Below, piece after piece: positions 10,501-20,554 of a stretch of 64,000 nt of DNA. Each line of letters begins with the position of its first letter. The first letter of the stretch is position 1. The notes beneath the pieces were generated by a model. It worked only from the letters and a program-made list of their open reading frames with translations. It was not told where the DNA came from and ran no database searches. Position numbers and translations under genes: made by a program. Source of the DNA: Liquidambar formosana. Lineage: Eukaryota > Streptophyta > Magnoliopsida > Saxifragales > Altingiaceae. Location: positions 3,680,797-3,744,796 of the forward strand of contig CM077833.1 of assembly GCA_039720395.1 (NCBI GenBank), read 5' to 3'.

Positions 10501-12813
10501 GAATATCTAACTACTATCTTAATTTTCCAAGGAAATCTGACTGTTCTGCTAAAACCTAACACAATAAAATGAAACTCAGTGACATCTATCAAGTTGAAAT
10601 AAAGAGATGATATAAATATTATATAAGAAGATGCAGTATTAATTTAAATCAAAAAATATTTTGGCTGAACTGATATTACTACATTCATAGCATAACCTAA
10701 TCAAATTCCTGCTGGCTCATATGAACAAAATAACTCCATTACTCATTAACTACTAGAAAGCAGAAACTATAAAAATTAAATCACAAATAATTGTAACGGC
10801 ATCTCAGAGAGGGAAAACAAATACAAGAATGGAAGTAGTATTAACGTATTCACAATATCAACAAGAACAAACCTAGCACAGATTTGAAGAGATAGAATGC
10901 TTACTCAATGAAACAAAATAGCCGGTACCGTCTGCATGTGGCTTAATTGATAAACTCTTCCTCACTTGACCAGCATTACTGTAGCATAAATTGCATGTTA
11001 AATCCACTAATAATTCTTTGAAAAATAAAACTGCTACAACAAGGAAGCTCGTGCATTAAAATTAATGAAATGATACTATTTGAATGTCCACTTTGGCTTT
11101 TTTTTTTTTTATTTTTTTTTTTTGGCGAGGTAAACAAACTGGCAACACATATTTGATCTACATATAACATATGCTTCAACAAGAAAAGGACATTAGAAGA
11201 TTGACCTTGATTGCATTGAAGGGTCATGGAAGAATTCACAAGAATCTTTGGGACCCAAACTTATCATTGAACCAACCTCTGTCGCTGACAAAGCGAAAAG
11301 CTGCAAAAACATTGAACTAAATCAGTCAGTCAAGCTACACAATCCACGCACGCGAGAGAGAGGGTTGTAGGTTAGGAACATATATAACTATATCAGCAGA
11401 CTGAGGTCTAAAAAGGTTATAAGTTGACATTTCTCGTATATGCAAATTCACAGAAACTAAAATATTTGAAAATCTAGACATTATTTATGCATATATAAAG
11501 GTGAATATGCATGGAATTGAGCTCAACTATAAATATATTGAGACTATGATGAGGGGAACAAATAAGCAACTTTACCTGCCTCTTCTCCCAGTCATACTTG
11601 CGCTCACCAACAGCAGGAAAGAACTTCAACAACATAACACCGCGGCGATCAACTTTAATAGCCCCAGACTAAGCAAATAAAGGATGAATTAGTAGAAGCA
11701 TTATTCAACTCCACGGAATAAGAAGCACTTTCCCAAAATATGAAAACAAGAAACAGAAGCATACATCCAATTTAGTGAATGTAGGGAGAATAGGGGAGAC
11801 GGAGAGTGCAGCTTTTCCCTTGTAAACAGAATAAGGAGCAACTATTTTATCAGAGTAACTTCCTGCCAGCTCATACACAAAAAAGCAGACACGATCGAAA
11901 CAAAGGTTATATGATTTGATAATGATAAAAATATACAATTGAAAGAATTTATTTAGCTGCATTTAATACCAGTTGCAACAAAATTCTGTCTAGCAGTCGA
12001 TAAGCCAGCCCGGGAAGTGAGAGCATGAAAACACAAAGCATCTCTAATATCACCAGCTTTCCCAAATAACAGTTTTCCAGACAAATGGTTCCTGTATCGA
12101 CTGGTAAAAATAAATAACTAATGTTCGGAGATTTCATAAACTGTATGCTATCTTGTTTAAGTAGAAACCAACTGAACGTTTGTTTAAAATTCCTTGCTCC
12201 TTCGCCAATGTTGTAGGAGGAAGCTGAACCATTTTAAACGATTTCTCAATTTACCAAACGCATTTAAAACTATAACCAGGTCACATTACATTTGTCGGGC
12301 CAGGTTTTCGAGTTTGCCAAACGGTCTTGCCGTAAAGGACAAACGGTTCATAGTTTGAGTAGGTTAGGGCATAGAAGAAATGACCCAATATATATATAGA
12401 AAGAGAGATTTTAGCAGCCTTATTGATTAGGGAAGAGTTGACCCCGTTTCACATGGAGCGGCTTATCCACTTGTTGGTGGCCGCGTTCCGTTCACCTTTC
12501 TCATTTCTAAATAAGATAAGAGTTGTAGAATTAAAACTAAGGTTTATTTATTAGAGAAATTAGGGTTTATGAAGAAGGTGAAGGTGTCATAATCCGAGAT
12601 GTATTGAGGAAATCAGGGTTTTCAGTATGAAAACAGTACCTCAGGGTTTATGTAGAACAGATGAAATTAGGGTTCAATTTTAGGGTTTTGCTTTTGGTTT
12701 TGGTTTTGCAAGGAACCTCCGATGAATCCTAATGGGGAGAGAGAGAGAGAAAGAGAGAGACATTCGTACCTGACCTTCATCATCTTCTTCTCCAGTTCGT
12801 GAAGGGCTCTCAT
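4503..12813 (-). CDS. WHY2: WHIRLY single-stranded DNA-binding protein, WHY2-like (7 exons found, last exon missing)
   Basis: WHIRLY proteins bind single-stranded DNA in plastids, mitochondria and nucleus as tetramers and protect organelle genomes. Exons on the minus strand: 12813-12770, 12091-11970, 11862-11765, 11668-11576, 11300-11206, 10978-10905 and 4591-4503. All junctions are GT-AG and phases agree, giving about 205 residues with no stop or frameshift. The signature KGKAALSV is in exon 3, [11 protein letters not shown] in exon 4, FFHDPSM in exon 5, [10 protein letters not shown] in exon 6 and [14 protein letters not shown] in exon 7. These match the mitochondrial WHY2 type better than the plastid WHY1/3 type. 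The N-terminus ([18 protein letters not shown]) suits a transit peptide; MRALHE at 12813 or MMKV at 12783 may be the start. Exon 7 ends at a donor, and reading through would stop at once, so an eighth exon of about 35 codons should exist but was not found. Confidence 0.9.
4592..5359 (-). other. WHIRLY intron 6, left part without insert
   Basis: Intron sequence just upstream of exon 7 with the TTTGCAG acceptor at its end. Nothing else is recognisable. Confidence 0.5.
5360..5701 (-). pseudogene. LINE (L1-type) RT N-terminal remnant
   Basis: The minus-strand frame reads [14 protein letters not shown] sequence and [12 protein letters not shown], the linker just before the reverse transcriptase of plant L1-type LINEs. 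A C-rich low-complexity run at 5508-5538 disrupts the frame. Beyond it, frame-shifted words around [13 protein letters not shown] fit the next part of the same domain. There are several frameshifts and stops. It lies inside WHIRLY intron 6. Confidence 0.65.
5716..5935 (-). pseudogene. LINE RNase H remnant, frameshifted
   Basis: The minus-strand frame reads [15 protein letters not shown], matching the start of the RNase H domain at the end of plant LINE ORF2 (first catalytic Asp replaced by Asn). One frame over it continues [20 protein letters not shown] single-base shift near GNQG separates the two. RNase H lies upstream of the RT linker at 5360-5701, the reverse of LINE domain order, so these are two fragments or a rearrangement. 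Confidence 0.7.
6066..6174 (+). mobile_element. Mini LTR-like element, copy 1
   Basis: About 109 bases that start TG and end AACA and match the element at 9907-10018 over most of their length, including TTTGGGCCCTCCACC and CTTAGGCTTTTAGGTTGGAAACTT. The left end is more diverged and no target duplication is clear. Probably a tiny solo LTR of a TRIM-like family. Confidence 0.55.
6175..6639. other. Intron sequence without recognisable feature
   Basis: AT-rich sequence between the mini LTR and the RNase H end of the longer LINE. It may hold decayed LINE 3' sequence, but no poly(A)/poly(T) tail is clear. Confidence 0.3.
6652..7293 (-). pseudogene. LINE ORF2 C-terminal fragment (zf-RVT tail and RNase H)
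   Basis: A 213-residue open frame, part of the LINE at 6640-10465. [10 protein letters not shown] and [12 protein letters not shown] are the usual words between the RT zinc-binding region and RNase [25 protein letters not shown] is split by none, and carries the first RNase H aspartate; [12 protein letters not shown] and VAGDSSNV carry further expected acidic positions. Upstream in another frame, [18 protein letters not shown] gives the Cys/His zinc-binding part. It is not an intact gene. Confidence 0.75.
7605..9103. mobile_element. Probable DNA transposon inserted in the LINE
   Basis: The two edges carry inverted copies of GGTTCAAAGTCT (plus strand at 7605, minus strand ending near 9103), each followed by TCTC/CTCG-rich sequence. 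LINE coding sequence stops at the right edge and resumes at the left edge, so about 1.5 kb was inserted. Flanks TAGTTATCAT and TAGATATGCT (7 of 10 alike) may be a decayed 9-10 base duplication, which would suit a Mutator-like element. No transposase is visible. The segment 8550-8850 is more GC-rich than its surroundings and could be captured host sequence. Confidence 0.45.
8385..8535. mobile_element. MITE with ~38-base inverted ends
   Basis: A 151-base element starting GGGGGAATTTTAGATTGG and ending CCAATCTAAAATTTCCCCC; the arms match over about 38 bases through GGCTATGG..AAAATAAT. Both flanks contain AAACA-like words but no exact duplication could be set. It is nested inside the DNA transposon at 7605-9103. 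Confidence 0.7.
9907..10018 (+). mobile_element. Mini LTR-like element, copy 2, inside LINE RT
   Basis: A 112-base element starting TGTTGGGAAGTCCC and ending AAACTTTACA, flanked by GATCT (9902-9906) and AATCT (10019-10023), a near-perfect five-base duplication. It interrupts the LINE RT frame, which resumes on the other side. TG...CA ends plus a five-base duplication indicate LTR-type integration, most simply a solo LTR of a TRIM-like retrotransposon. A related copy is at 6066-6174. Confidence 0.65.
10466..10904 (-). other. WHIRLY intron 6, right part
   Basis: Starts at the GTAAGC donor after exon 6 (10904). Nothing else is recognisable before the LINE begins. Confidence 0.5.
12092..12769 (-). 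other. WHIRLY intron 1
   Basis: A 678-base intron with a GTACGA donor and a GATACAG acceptor. It holds a GA microsatellite at about 12736-12760 close to the first exon and otherwise only low-complexity T/A-rich words. Confidence 0.6.
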
Positions 12814-12965
12814 TCCTCTTTAACTTTCACTCCTTTGCCCTTCTTTTTAAACTTGTTTCTCCCTCTTAAACGCAGGCCTGGTGCTTGGGAAGCATCAAAA
12901 CCGGGTTTTTTCGGATGAAATGTCTACCAAAAAATAAACAAAAGGGAAAAACGCAAAAGAGCTCA
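12814..12965 (-). promoter_or_regulatory. WHIRLY proximal promoter and 5' leader
   Basis: Only about 150 bases separate the WHIRLY start from the presumed left end of the Harbinger element. The minus strand has an AAAG-rich leader and a weak TATA-like TTTAAAAA at about 12843-12850. No stronger core promoter was seen. Confidence 0.35.
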
Positions 12966-15391
12966 GGCAGTGTTTGGTTGGGGGTAACATTCCTGGGAAA
13001 GGTGTTTCATTCGCCTTTCTGGCGTTTGGCATGCAAACTCTCTTAGGAATGATACTTTCCCCCCTCCATCATATTCCCACTAAACCAACCATTTTCTTTC
13101 GCATGCTCATCGTGGTATTGTTACCCCATTCCCCGGAATGCATTCTAGTATAAATTTTAAAGACAAGCGTGCCCTTGCGATGTTGAAGAAAGAATTTCAT
13201 ATTTCATCCAAGTCCCTTCCCAACCCGATACATCCCACAAATCTGCCCTAAATCCATCATCGCTATCACGTAGCAACCATGCACGCAACAACCAGCTTGA
13301 ACAGTAGCAGTTCCTTCTCTCGTCATCCATCGTTGTTTGATGACAGGAGGATGTGGATCTAATATATCCACAACGAGCAGTTCATCTGAGCATTGCTAAT
13401 TTTCATCACCTGTGATTTCGTAAAAATCGATTCTTGGGTAAGATTTATTTGATTTATCGTGTTTGTTATGCAATATATGTATTATTGTTTGATGTGAAAA
13501 AAATTTCTTTCTTCACAGCGACCAGATATATGCTACACCTCCATGTTCCCGTCGACCCACAACAACTTGATCTTGATCTATCCTATATAGCTTTGTAGAT
13601 CTATATTTTTGTGTGTGATTTAGTCAAACGTGTTCTACATTTTAAGGGAATGGGAAACACATAGCATGTATTTTGTAAGAATTGTAGGAATTTATCATAT
13701 GTGATGGTTATTTCATAATATACACTATGAAAAATACCTCATTTGAGCATATGTTTGAGGTTTATTGCATATGTTTTTATAAAAAACAGAATTTATGTTA
13801 TGAAAAATATCTCATTTTATAATTTTTGAAGTTTATTGCATAAGTTTTTATAAAAATTATGATGTTAAATATTCATGCAATTTTTTTAGCATATTTGAAG
13901 TTTATTGCATAAGTTCTTCTTTTGTAAATTTTGGTTCGTGTTCTTTATATACCTCTTTTGTGTACAAACCTACAGGGGCCAATTTTTGGCCTTATTGATA
14001 GTTTAATACAAGGTTAATTAGAATTTGCTTTGCATCTCATATTGATTTGCATCTCATATTGTTGCATCTTAATTGGGTTGAAATATATATACTTATATGT
14101 AGTAAGGATTAGTTAGTGACAATATGTTTATCAACCCACGTGTCTCAATTATTGATGTATTGATATAGCCAGATTGATAGGTGTCCAAGAAGAAACAAAT
14201 TATGTGTATGTTGGAAAGTGCATGTTCACTCTCTATTAAATGTTATTTCCTTGCTTCACGTTGTATTATACCTACTCCTTGGCAAATATTACAAAGACCA
14301 TGTATTGAAGTCCGAATGTTATTTTACACATGAATCCCAGATGTTGAAGCTTCATAATATCATATTTCATAATGACACAACGTGCATAAGTCAATTGCGT
14401 ATTAATAGGTATACATTTTCCAAATTGTGTGATATGCTTTGCACTATAGGGAAGTTAAAATACACTAGACACATAACAATGGAAGAGATGACTGGATTGT
14501 TTGTATACATTCTCGCTCATCATGTGAAGGATAGAGTGATAATAAATAGATTCATGTGTTTCGGTGAGACAATAAGTAAACATTTCAATGAGTTTTGAAG
14601 GGAATTATTCGATTGCAAAGTCATTTGCTTAAACAACCAGAAGCTCTTACAGAAAACTCAACAGATGCAAGGTGGAAATAGTTTAAGGTATATATACCAA
14701 ACACCATTACAATATTTCTATTTTGAATTAACCTAATTCAAAGAAGCCTATTTTAACAAGTTAAAATATGTTAATTAGTATTTAAGATTGTAGTAATTGT
14801 TGTTTTATTTTGTTTTTACACCATTTTTTTGTAGAACTGTTTGGGAGCTTTAGATGAGACTTATATTAGGGTGAATATGCCTAAGGTTGACAAACTTCGG
14901 CACCGAACAAGGAAAAATGATATTGCAACTAATGTATTGGGAGTATGCTCACAAGACATGCAATTCATTTTTGTTCTACTAGGTTGGGAAGGTTCTACAG
15001 CTGATTCTCGGGTATTAAGAGATGCTATTAGTAGAAGACATGGTCTTAAGGTCCCTTGTGGTACATTACAAGCGATTGTTATACAAATAATGTGACGTTA
15101 GTATAATATAAAATAGTAATATCATATTTTTTTTTTCATTTATTAGGTTTTTATTATCTTGTTAATGCTAGATATCCCAATTGAGATGGATTTCTTGCCT
15201 TATATAGAAGCCAGCGGTATCACTTAAATGATTGGAGGACCAGTCACCAACCTACCACTCTACAAGAGTTTTTCAATATGAAATATTCAAATGCTAGGAA
15301 TGTCATAGAAAGATGCTTTGGGCTTCTTAAGTGAAGGTGGGCCATTCTAAGGAGTCTTTCTTTTTATCTCATGCAAACCCATAATCGGATC

Positions 15392-16489
15392 TGAAATTCC
15401 GATTTTACCAAGCCTACAATACCTAGAAGGGGGGTTGAATAGGTATTATGTATAAATCTTACCCAAATTTGATTTCAAGTCAATTAATCTCTTTTACCAC
15501 AAATAAATCAGTCACACAGCAAGCATAAAAGCAATTAACAATGGCACAAGAGATTTTTACGTGGAAAACCCTAGATGGAAAAAACCACGGGACCTCGTCC
15601 AGTTGAAGCAAATCCACTATGAAATAAACGAGTACAAGACACACTTACAGACCACACAAGGACTCATGCAGTTATCTTCACTCCCACGATCATACACGAT
15701 CGATCTCCGTCGTCACGGCTTTGGTCGCAACCAACCTCTTTCACAGCGATGCCTTCAATCACGAACTCGCAAGCTCGATCACCGTCGCAACGGTCTCACA
15801 ATCATCCAAGGTTGTGAATGGTGTGTGGTTTGAAGGTCTCTAGAGCATATGAGTGAAAAACCTAGGTTAAAGTGCTCTAGAGAGGTTTTAAGAAGATGAA
15901 CAATGAAAACCCTAATAGAGAGAGGCTTGCTTCACTTCCTCTATTGTAATAGCCTCTATATATAGAGACTAAGAAACCCCAAAAGACTAGGATTCGTTTT
16001 AGGATCAAATAGGAAGGTTTTAAATACTTTAAAAACTGATTTTTACGATCCCGGATCGATCCGAGGTCATACCGGATCGATCCGCGTTGACAGAATCAAA
16101 ACCGCATTTCTAGAACAGTATGGATCGATCCACGAAAACCATGGATCGATCCACCTAGGCAGTAGCAAAATCTGAATTTCTAAAATACCATAGATCAATC
16201 CGCATAAGCCATGGATCGATCCACCTAGGAAGAAAAACCTCAGAAGCTAAAAATTCTTTTTCAAAACCATTTTTATAAATAAAGAAATATTGAAAATGAT
16301 TTGAAATGATTTTTAAACATTAAAACTTAGGCTTCTACAGTCACTTACCTTTCCTAAGAACAATTATGAGTCGAAGCTTTAAACTCCACGCTTTGTCTCA
16401 ACTTTGCAACTTCATCAATCTTCAATCAACCCAAGACTCACCCATCCTTTGGCACGGAATATGACAACATTAAAAACATGGTCTTTACA
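15392..16489 (-). mobile_element. Solo LTR (1,098 bases) inside the transposase gene
   Basis: Begins TGAAATTCC, ends CTTTACA, and is flanked by GGATC on both sides (15387-15391 and 16490-16494). Removing it with one GGATC restores the transposase frame, so the borders are exact. A TATA box reads on the minus strand (TATATATA, 15957-15964), so U3 is on the right and R-U5 on the left. U3 carries a 70-base repeat with paired GGATCGATCC palindromes. No primer site, coding region or second LTR is present. Confidence 0.85.
16053..16222. repeat. Paired GGATCGATCC palindromes in a ~70-base repeat
   Basis: Ten-base palindromes start at 16053, 16074, 16122, 16143, 16192 (two changes) and 16213. Spacings are 21, 48, 21, 49 and 21, so there are three pairs, each with 21-base spacing, repeated every 69-70 bases. 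They lie in the presumed U3 of the solo LTR, upstream of its minus-strand TATA box. Confidence 0.85.
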
Positions 16490-16934
16490 GGATCATTGTC
16501 GCATGTGTTCTCCTACACAACCATATAACTAGAGAGATGCCGACATACCCATTTAGAGAGCTCCCTTTTACTGAAAATTATAGTTAGCTAGACGGGGATC
16601 CAATTAAATATATTAATGCATCTGACTAATGGCAAATGTGGAGGAATATAATAGCAAATGAAATGTTCAACAAGTGGCGGGCATCTAGAAATGAATAATA
16701 TACATTTGTTGTGGTTTGTTTTATGTATTGAACAATAATCCTTTTTTTGGATTAGATGTGAACTTATGTCTACTAACTTTCAGTTATTAATTAGTGGTTT
16801 GTAATTGACTATTTTAGTTAGTGCAACTTTTATGTGTGTTTACATGAAGTATACATGTTATAACTGTTTCATAATTTATTGACCTTATAAAAATTATAGT
16901 GTATATGCTTTATTTTGTGTTGCACATATATAGG

Positions 16935-17958
16935 ATGGCATCTACAAGTAGAGACAAAGACTCAATTGCCAGTACACCTGCTAGGAACCTAAAACATCAA
17001 TGGACACCAGTGGAGGATGAAAAATTAGTTAAGAGTTTGTACGAATTATACACCATGGGGACTTGGAAGTGTGATACCAGCTTTAAGTTCAGTTACTTTC
17101 TTCAAGTAGAGAAGATATTAGCACAAAAGATTCCTGGATTTGGTGTTAGAGCTACCCTACACATTGAATCTCATGTGAAGACTTTGAAGAAACAAACTAT
17201 GGCAATTGCTAATATGTTCACAATTGGAAGTGGCTTCTCACGGAATAATGAAGATAAAATGGTTCAAGCAGAGAAGTCAGTCTTCAATTTATGGGTTAAG
17301 GTAATGCTATATGTATGTGTCTATTTATACATTTATCATTTTCTTTAATTACATTCTATTTGATAATGTTTAATATGTGTAGACTCATCCTGCTGCGAAA
17401 GGCTTACGAAATAAGCCTTTCCCTCACTATGATACTTTATTGGAAATTTTTGGGAAGGATCGGGCAAATGCATTAGGTGCTACCCCTACGCAGAGGAGGA
17501 AGCAAGTGAAGCAACTACTGCCAATGAATTCAATGCAAGTACTCAATTTGATGATGGGTCTTAATGGTATTGAAGTTTCTAACACTCAACCCTAACCGTC
17601 CCCTGCGGGGACATCTCAACAAAAGCGTAAGAGCACAGATAGATGGACACACAGCATGTTTAGGTGTCATCATCTATCAAGAAGTTCATCGATGGAACCA
17701 TGGTATCTCTTGATAAAATAGGTAATGTTATGAGTGAGGAGAGTACTACTGAAAAAATAAGTTGCTGAGGAGTTACAGAAAATCGATGGATTGACTCTTA
17801 TTGACGTCATGGATGCAGGGAAAGACATTAGTAGTGACTCATATATGGTTACTGTGTTCTTGAATCTACCCAATGATAAGCGTAAGGAGATGGTATTTGA
17901 GGTGCTGAAAGACGTAACAATACGGGTTGAGTTACGTAGATTGATTTATGAAGATTAG
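16935..17958 (+). pseudogene. Myb/SANT-like DNA-binding protein of the Harbinger element
   Basis: The second PIF/Harbinger gene, which helps transposase reach the terminal repeats or the nucleus. A splice acceptor (ATATATAG) ends at 16933 just before ATG at 16935. The Myb/SANT-like domain runs from HQWTPVEDEKLVKSL to HIESHVKTLKKQ. Exon 1 ends at 17300; the intron is 17301-17382; exon 2 begins THPAAKGLRNKPFPHYD, a family-typical motif, and meets a TAA at about 17593-17595. The C-terminal part (AEELQKIDGLTLIDVMDAG and FLNLPNDKRKEMVFEVLKD) is still readable in other frames down to 17958, so at least one frameshift and one stop have occurred. Confidence 0.8.
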
Positions 17959-18477
17959 GAACTTCAAGCTACTTGTTTAACTTTTTGATGTCATTGCGCA
18001 CATTTTATCATGTGAGCGAGTAAACATTAAATATGTAATGCGTATTTGTCAGATCTGACTTATGGATCTTGTACTGATCTACTTGATATGGTTATCTACA
18101 ATATGTTTTGGTTAATGAAATATGAAACATTAATGTTCGTAATTATCGAGTATGTGAATCATGTTTCTTGAGGTGTTGTGGCATATTTCTCTCTATTGGT
18201 TGAGTTGGCAATTGATTTAAAATTTTATGTTATGCGTTGAGTTGGCAATTGATTTTCCTTGAAACTTAATTTTATTGCAATGTTGATTATGAAAGTGTGT
18301 TTTTTTCCATGTATGATACTAGGTAATGAGGATAAGATTCTAAGTTTTTGTTGCGATGAGGATATCTATAATCAAATATATCATGTCAAAATGTTTTTTT
18401 TACCTCAATATAGTCAATTGCATGGTATTATACTAGATTGTATTTGCATGCTTAAATTTAACTTTTTTAAAAATTTA
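17959..18477. other. No recognisable feature
   Basis: AT-rich sequence with a short open frame (18259-18504, plus) of no recognisable family. The right terminal repeat of the Harbinger element was looked for here and not found. Confidence 0.35.
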
Positions 18478-18750
18478 AATATAGTTAACTACATGCTAGT
18501 ATAGTTGGCTATATTGCAAGGCAGAGAGTTGGATGATTTGAAAACCATAAAAATAGTCAGTTACATTAACATTTAGTTAGCTATATTGTCAGGTAGAGAG
18601 TTTCATTGATATGAAGCCCAAATATAGTTAACTACATGCTAGTGTAGCCAACTATATTGTTAGGCAGGAAGTTTGAGTAATACATAGTCAACTACATGCT
18701 AGCTACACTAACATTTAGTTGACTATATTATCAGGCCGAACTTATTAATT
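18478..18750. repeat. Degenerate tandem repeat with TAGTTAACTA motif
   Basis: Four to five imperfect units of about 60-70 bases carry ATAGTTAACTACATGCTAG, then TAGTTGGCTATATTG, then AGGCAGAGAGTTT. Some units appear partly inverted (TAGTTGACTATATT). It looks like a local minisatellite. Confidence 0.55.
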
Positions 18751-19275
18751 AATATGTCCACAATTTCAGTAGGCTAAATCTATCCACAGTCAACTAAACT
18801 GAAAAACAAATCCAAAACAATATAAATTAACTGCCAATTTTGTACAAATTGGTCTACTGTAACCATAAAATAGTCAATTAAACACACACATAAAATTACC
18901 GAGCATATTTAAAAGCAATTCGACACACGTTAAATAATAATTTTTTAATTTGGGCTTTCGTGGGTTCTCTAACAATTTATAAACACACAAACACACACCT
19001 TATATAACAAAGACAAGCTCGAGCCTCAAATCCCGACGTCCACAACCCTTGTTATACCCCAATCGCAAAAACACCTCTCCCCATCTTCCCCATCCTTCAA
19101 TTCAAGCCCATCGTCATATCAATTCCTTACCTACCTCACTCCCCATCATCCCTATCCTTCAATCCTCATCGTCCCCTTCCTTCCCTCTCGCACCACAATC
19201 CTAATCGTCCCCATCTTTCCATATCTTAAATCCCTGATAATGACAAGGCGAAGTGAGAAATTGCTCTAAGCTTCA
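18751..19275 (+). other. Leader region of the plant-transposon-protein ORF
   Basis: Contains a pyrimidine-rich stretch (about 19060-19230, many CCCCATC/CCTTC words) just upstream of the ATG at 19276, with no coding content. It could be promoter and 5' leader of the following ORF. Confidence 0.35.
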
Positions 19276-20392
19276 ATGGACACTATGACGGGTAGTAGAA
19301 CCACCAAGAATAAAGGGAAACGACTAAGAATTGAAGTGGAGCCATCCAAGGAAAGCACTCAACCACCACCGACAGCATCAAAAGGGAAATGCCCAATGTT
19401 TGTCGACAATCGACCACCACCACCGATAACACAACGATCACACCATTCCGGTAACCTAAAGACACGTGGTGAGGGATCGTCGACCCAACAAAAGACACAT
19501 GGTGAGGGATCATTGGCCCAACAGAAGAAGAGCAAACCCACAGCCGTCCCGAGTTCGAATGATGCAGATTTATTCTTTAATGATGAAGTTCAGCTCAAGT
19601 ATAATTTGAATTTCAGGGCCCGCAATATTCAATTTAAGAGATGTGTTGATTTTAAGTTCTTTACCAAGAATGGGTTTCACCTCGCACGCTACGTTGTTTC
19701 ACGCCATCGGATGGTTCGATTTCCTCAACTGACACCATGTCATGTACCTCCAACTGGTACGTTGTTTCTACACCCACTTAATAATGAATCATAACACCAA
19801 TCAATGCACATCATATATGAAAGGAGTACCTATTACTTTAAATTGTACCACATTGAACCACCTTCTTGGGTTACCACAATTTAATATATTCAAAGCATTC
19901 CACGCACACAATTGGGCTGAGTATGATGGCTTCGACCAGGAGGAGGCATTGCTGTTGGGAATCGAATTAGAAAGAAAAATCAAAGTGCGGAATATAAAAA
20001 ATTTTCCTACAATTCCATAGCCCATGAATCTAACTATGCATTAATACAAAACAAAACCCTAACTACAAAGAGGGTTAGAATACTTACAGTTTGAAATTCT
20101 TCTTCCTTTGCTCCAAGCTATTAATCCAGACAGAAAGAATGAGCAATCCAAGTGTACTACCTCCAACATTATCCACACCTAGCTAGAGCTTCAATTCTTT
20201 CCTTCCTTTTCCTTGTTATTGCTAGAGGTGGAGAAGATAAGAGAGAGAGAATAGGCCACCACCCAAGAGAGGACGGCTAGGGCTTGGGGAGTAATTGTTA
20301 TCTTGATGTCACACATCATAAGAGGATATAAATAGCCACCACTAAAGGGGCCGGCCAGGGGGAGAAATCCATTTAGGGTTTTAATGCAATTT

Positions 20393-20554
20393 CTCTAAAT
20401 TGCATTATAACTCCTCTTGTTTATATCAAATACAAACTTGGCCTTAAAGAACTATTCTTTAATTCACTCATACCTCTAAATTGCATTATAACTCCTCTTG
20501 TTTATATCAAATACAAACTTCACCTTAAAGAACTATTCTTTAATTCACTCATAC
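20393..20554. repeat. 81-base direct duplication inside the copia solo LTR
   Basis: CTCTAAATTGCATTATAAC starts at 20393 and again at 20474; the two units differ at only a few positions. The single-copy equivalent is in element C's LTR near 59150-59210. Confidence 0.75.

Larger units (their letters stand above)
14218..16698 (+). pseudogene. PIF/Harbinger transposase (ALP1-like, DDE_Tnp_4), broken
   Basis: The transposase would cut and paste the element. Three exons: to 14687, 14835-15060 and 15147 onward, with GT-AG introns 14688-14834 and 15061-15146. CISQLRINRYTFSKLCDML near the N-terminus is family-typical. The first catalytic Asp is in GALDETYI, the second in the [10 protein letters not shown] region, and Glu in ARNVIERCFGLLK. 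Defects: a one-base loss at about 14590, stops in K*FK just before 14687, PN*DG at about 15183 and LLK*RW at about 15333, and two more near the C-terminus, which ends NKWRASRNE at 16698. A 1,098-base solo LTR is inserted after the THNRI codons; the frame resumes as IVACVLLHN. The start codon is uncertain. Confidence 0.85.
12966..17958 (+). mobile_element. Decayed PIF/Harbinger transposon
   Basis: The left end GCAGTGTTTGGTTG followed by CATTCCTGGGAA-like words resembles PIF/Harbinger terminal sequence. Transposase and Myb-like genes follow in the same direction, the usual two-gene set of the superfamily. The right terminal repeat was not found; 17958 is only the end of the second gene, so the element may extend further or be truncated. 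It is interrupted by a solo LTR at 15392-16489. Confidence 0.7.
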
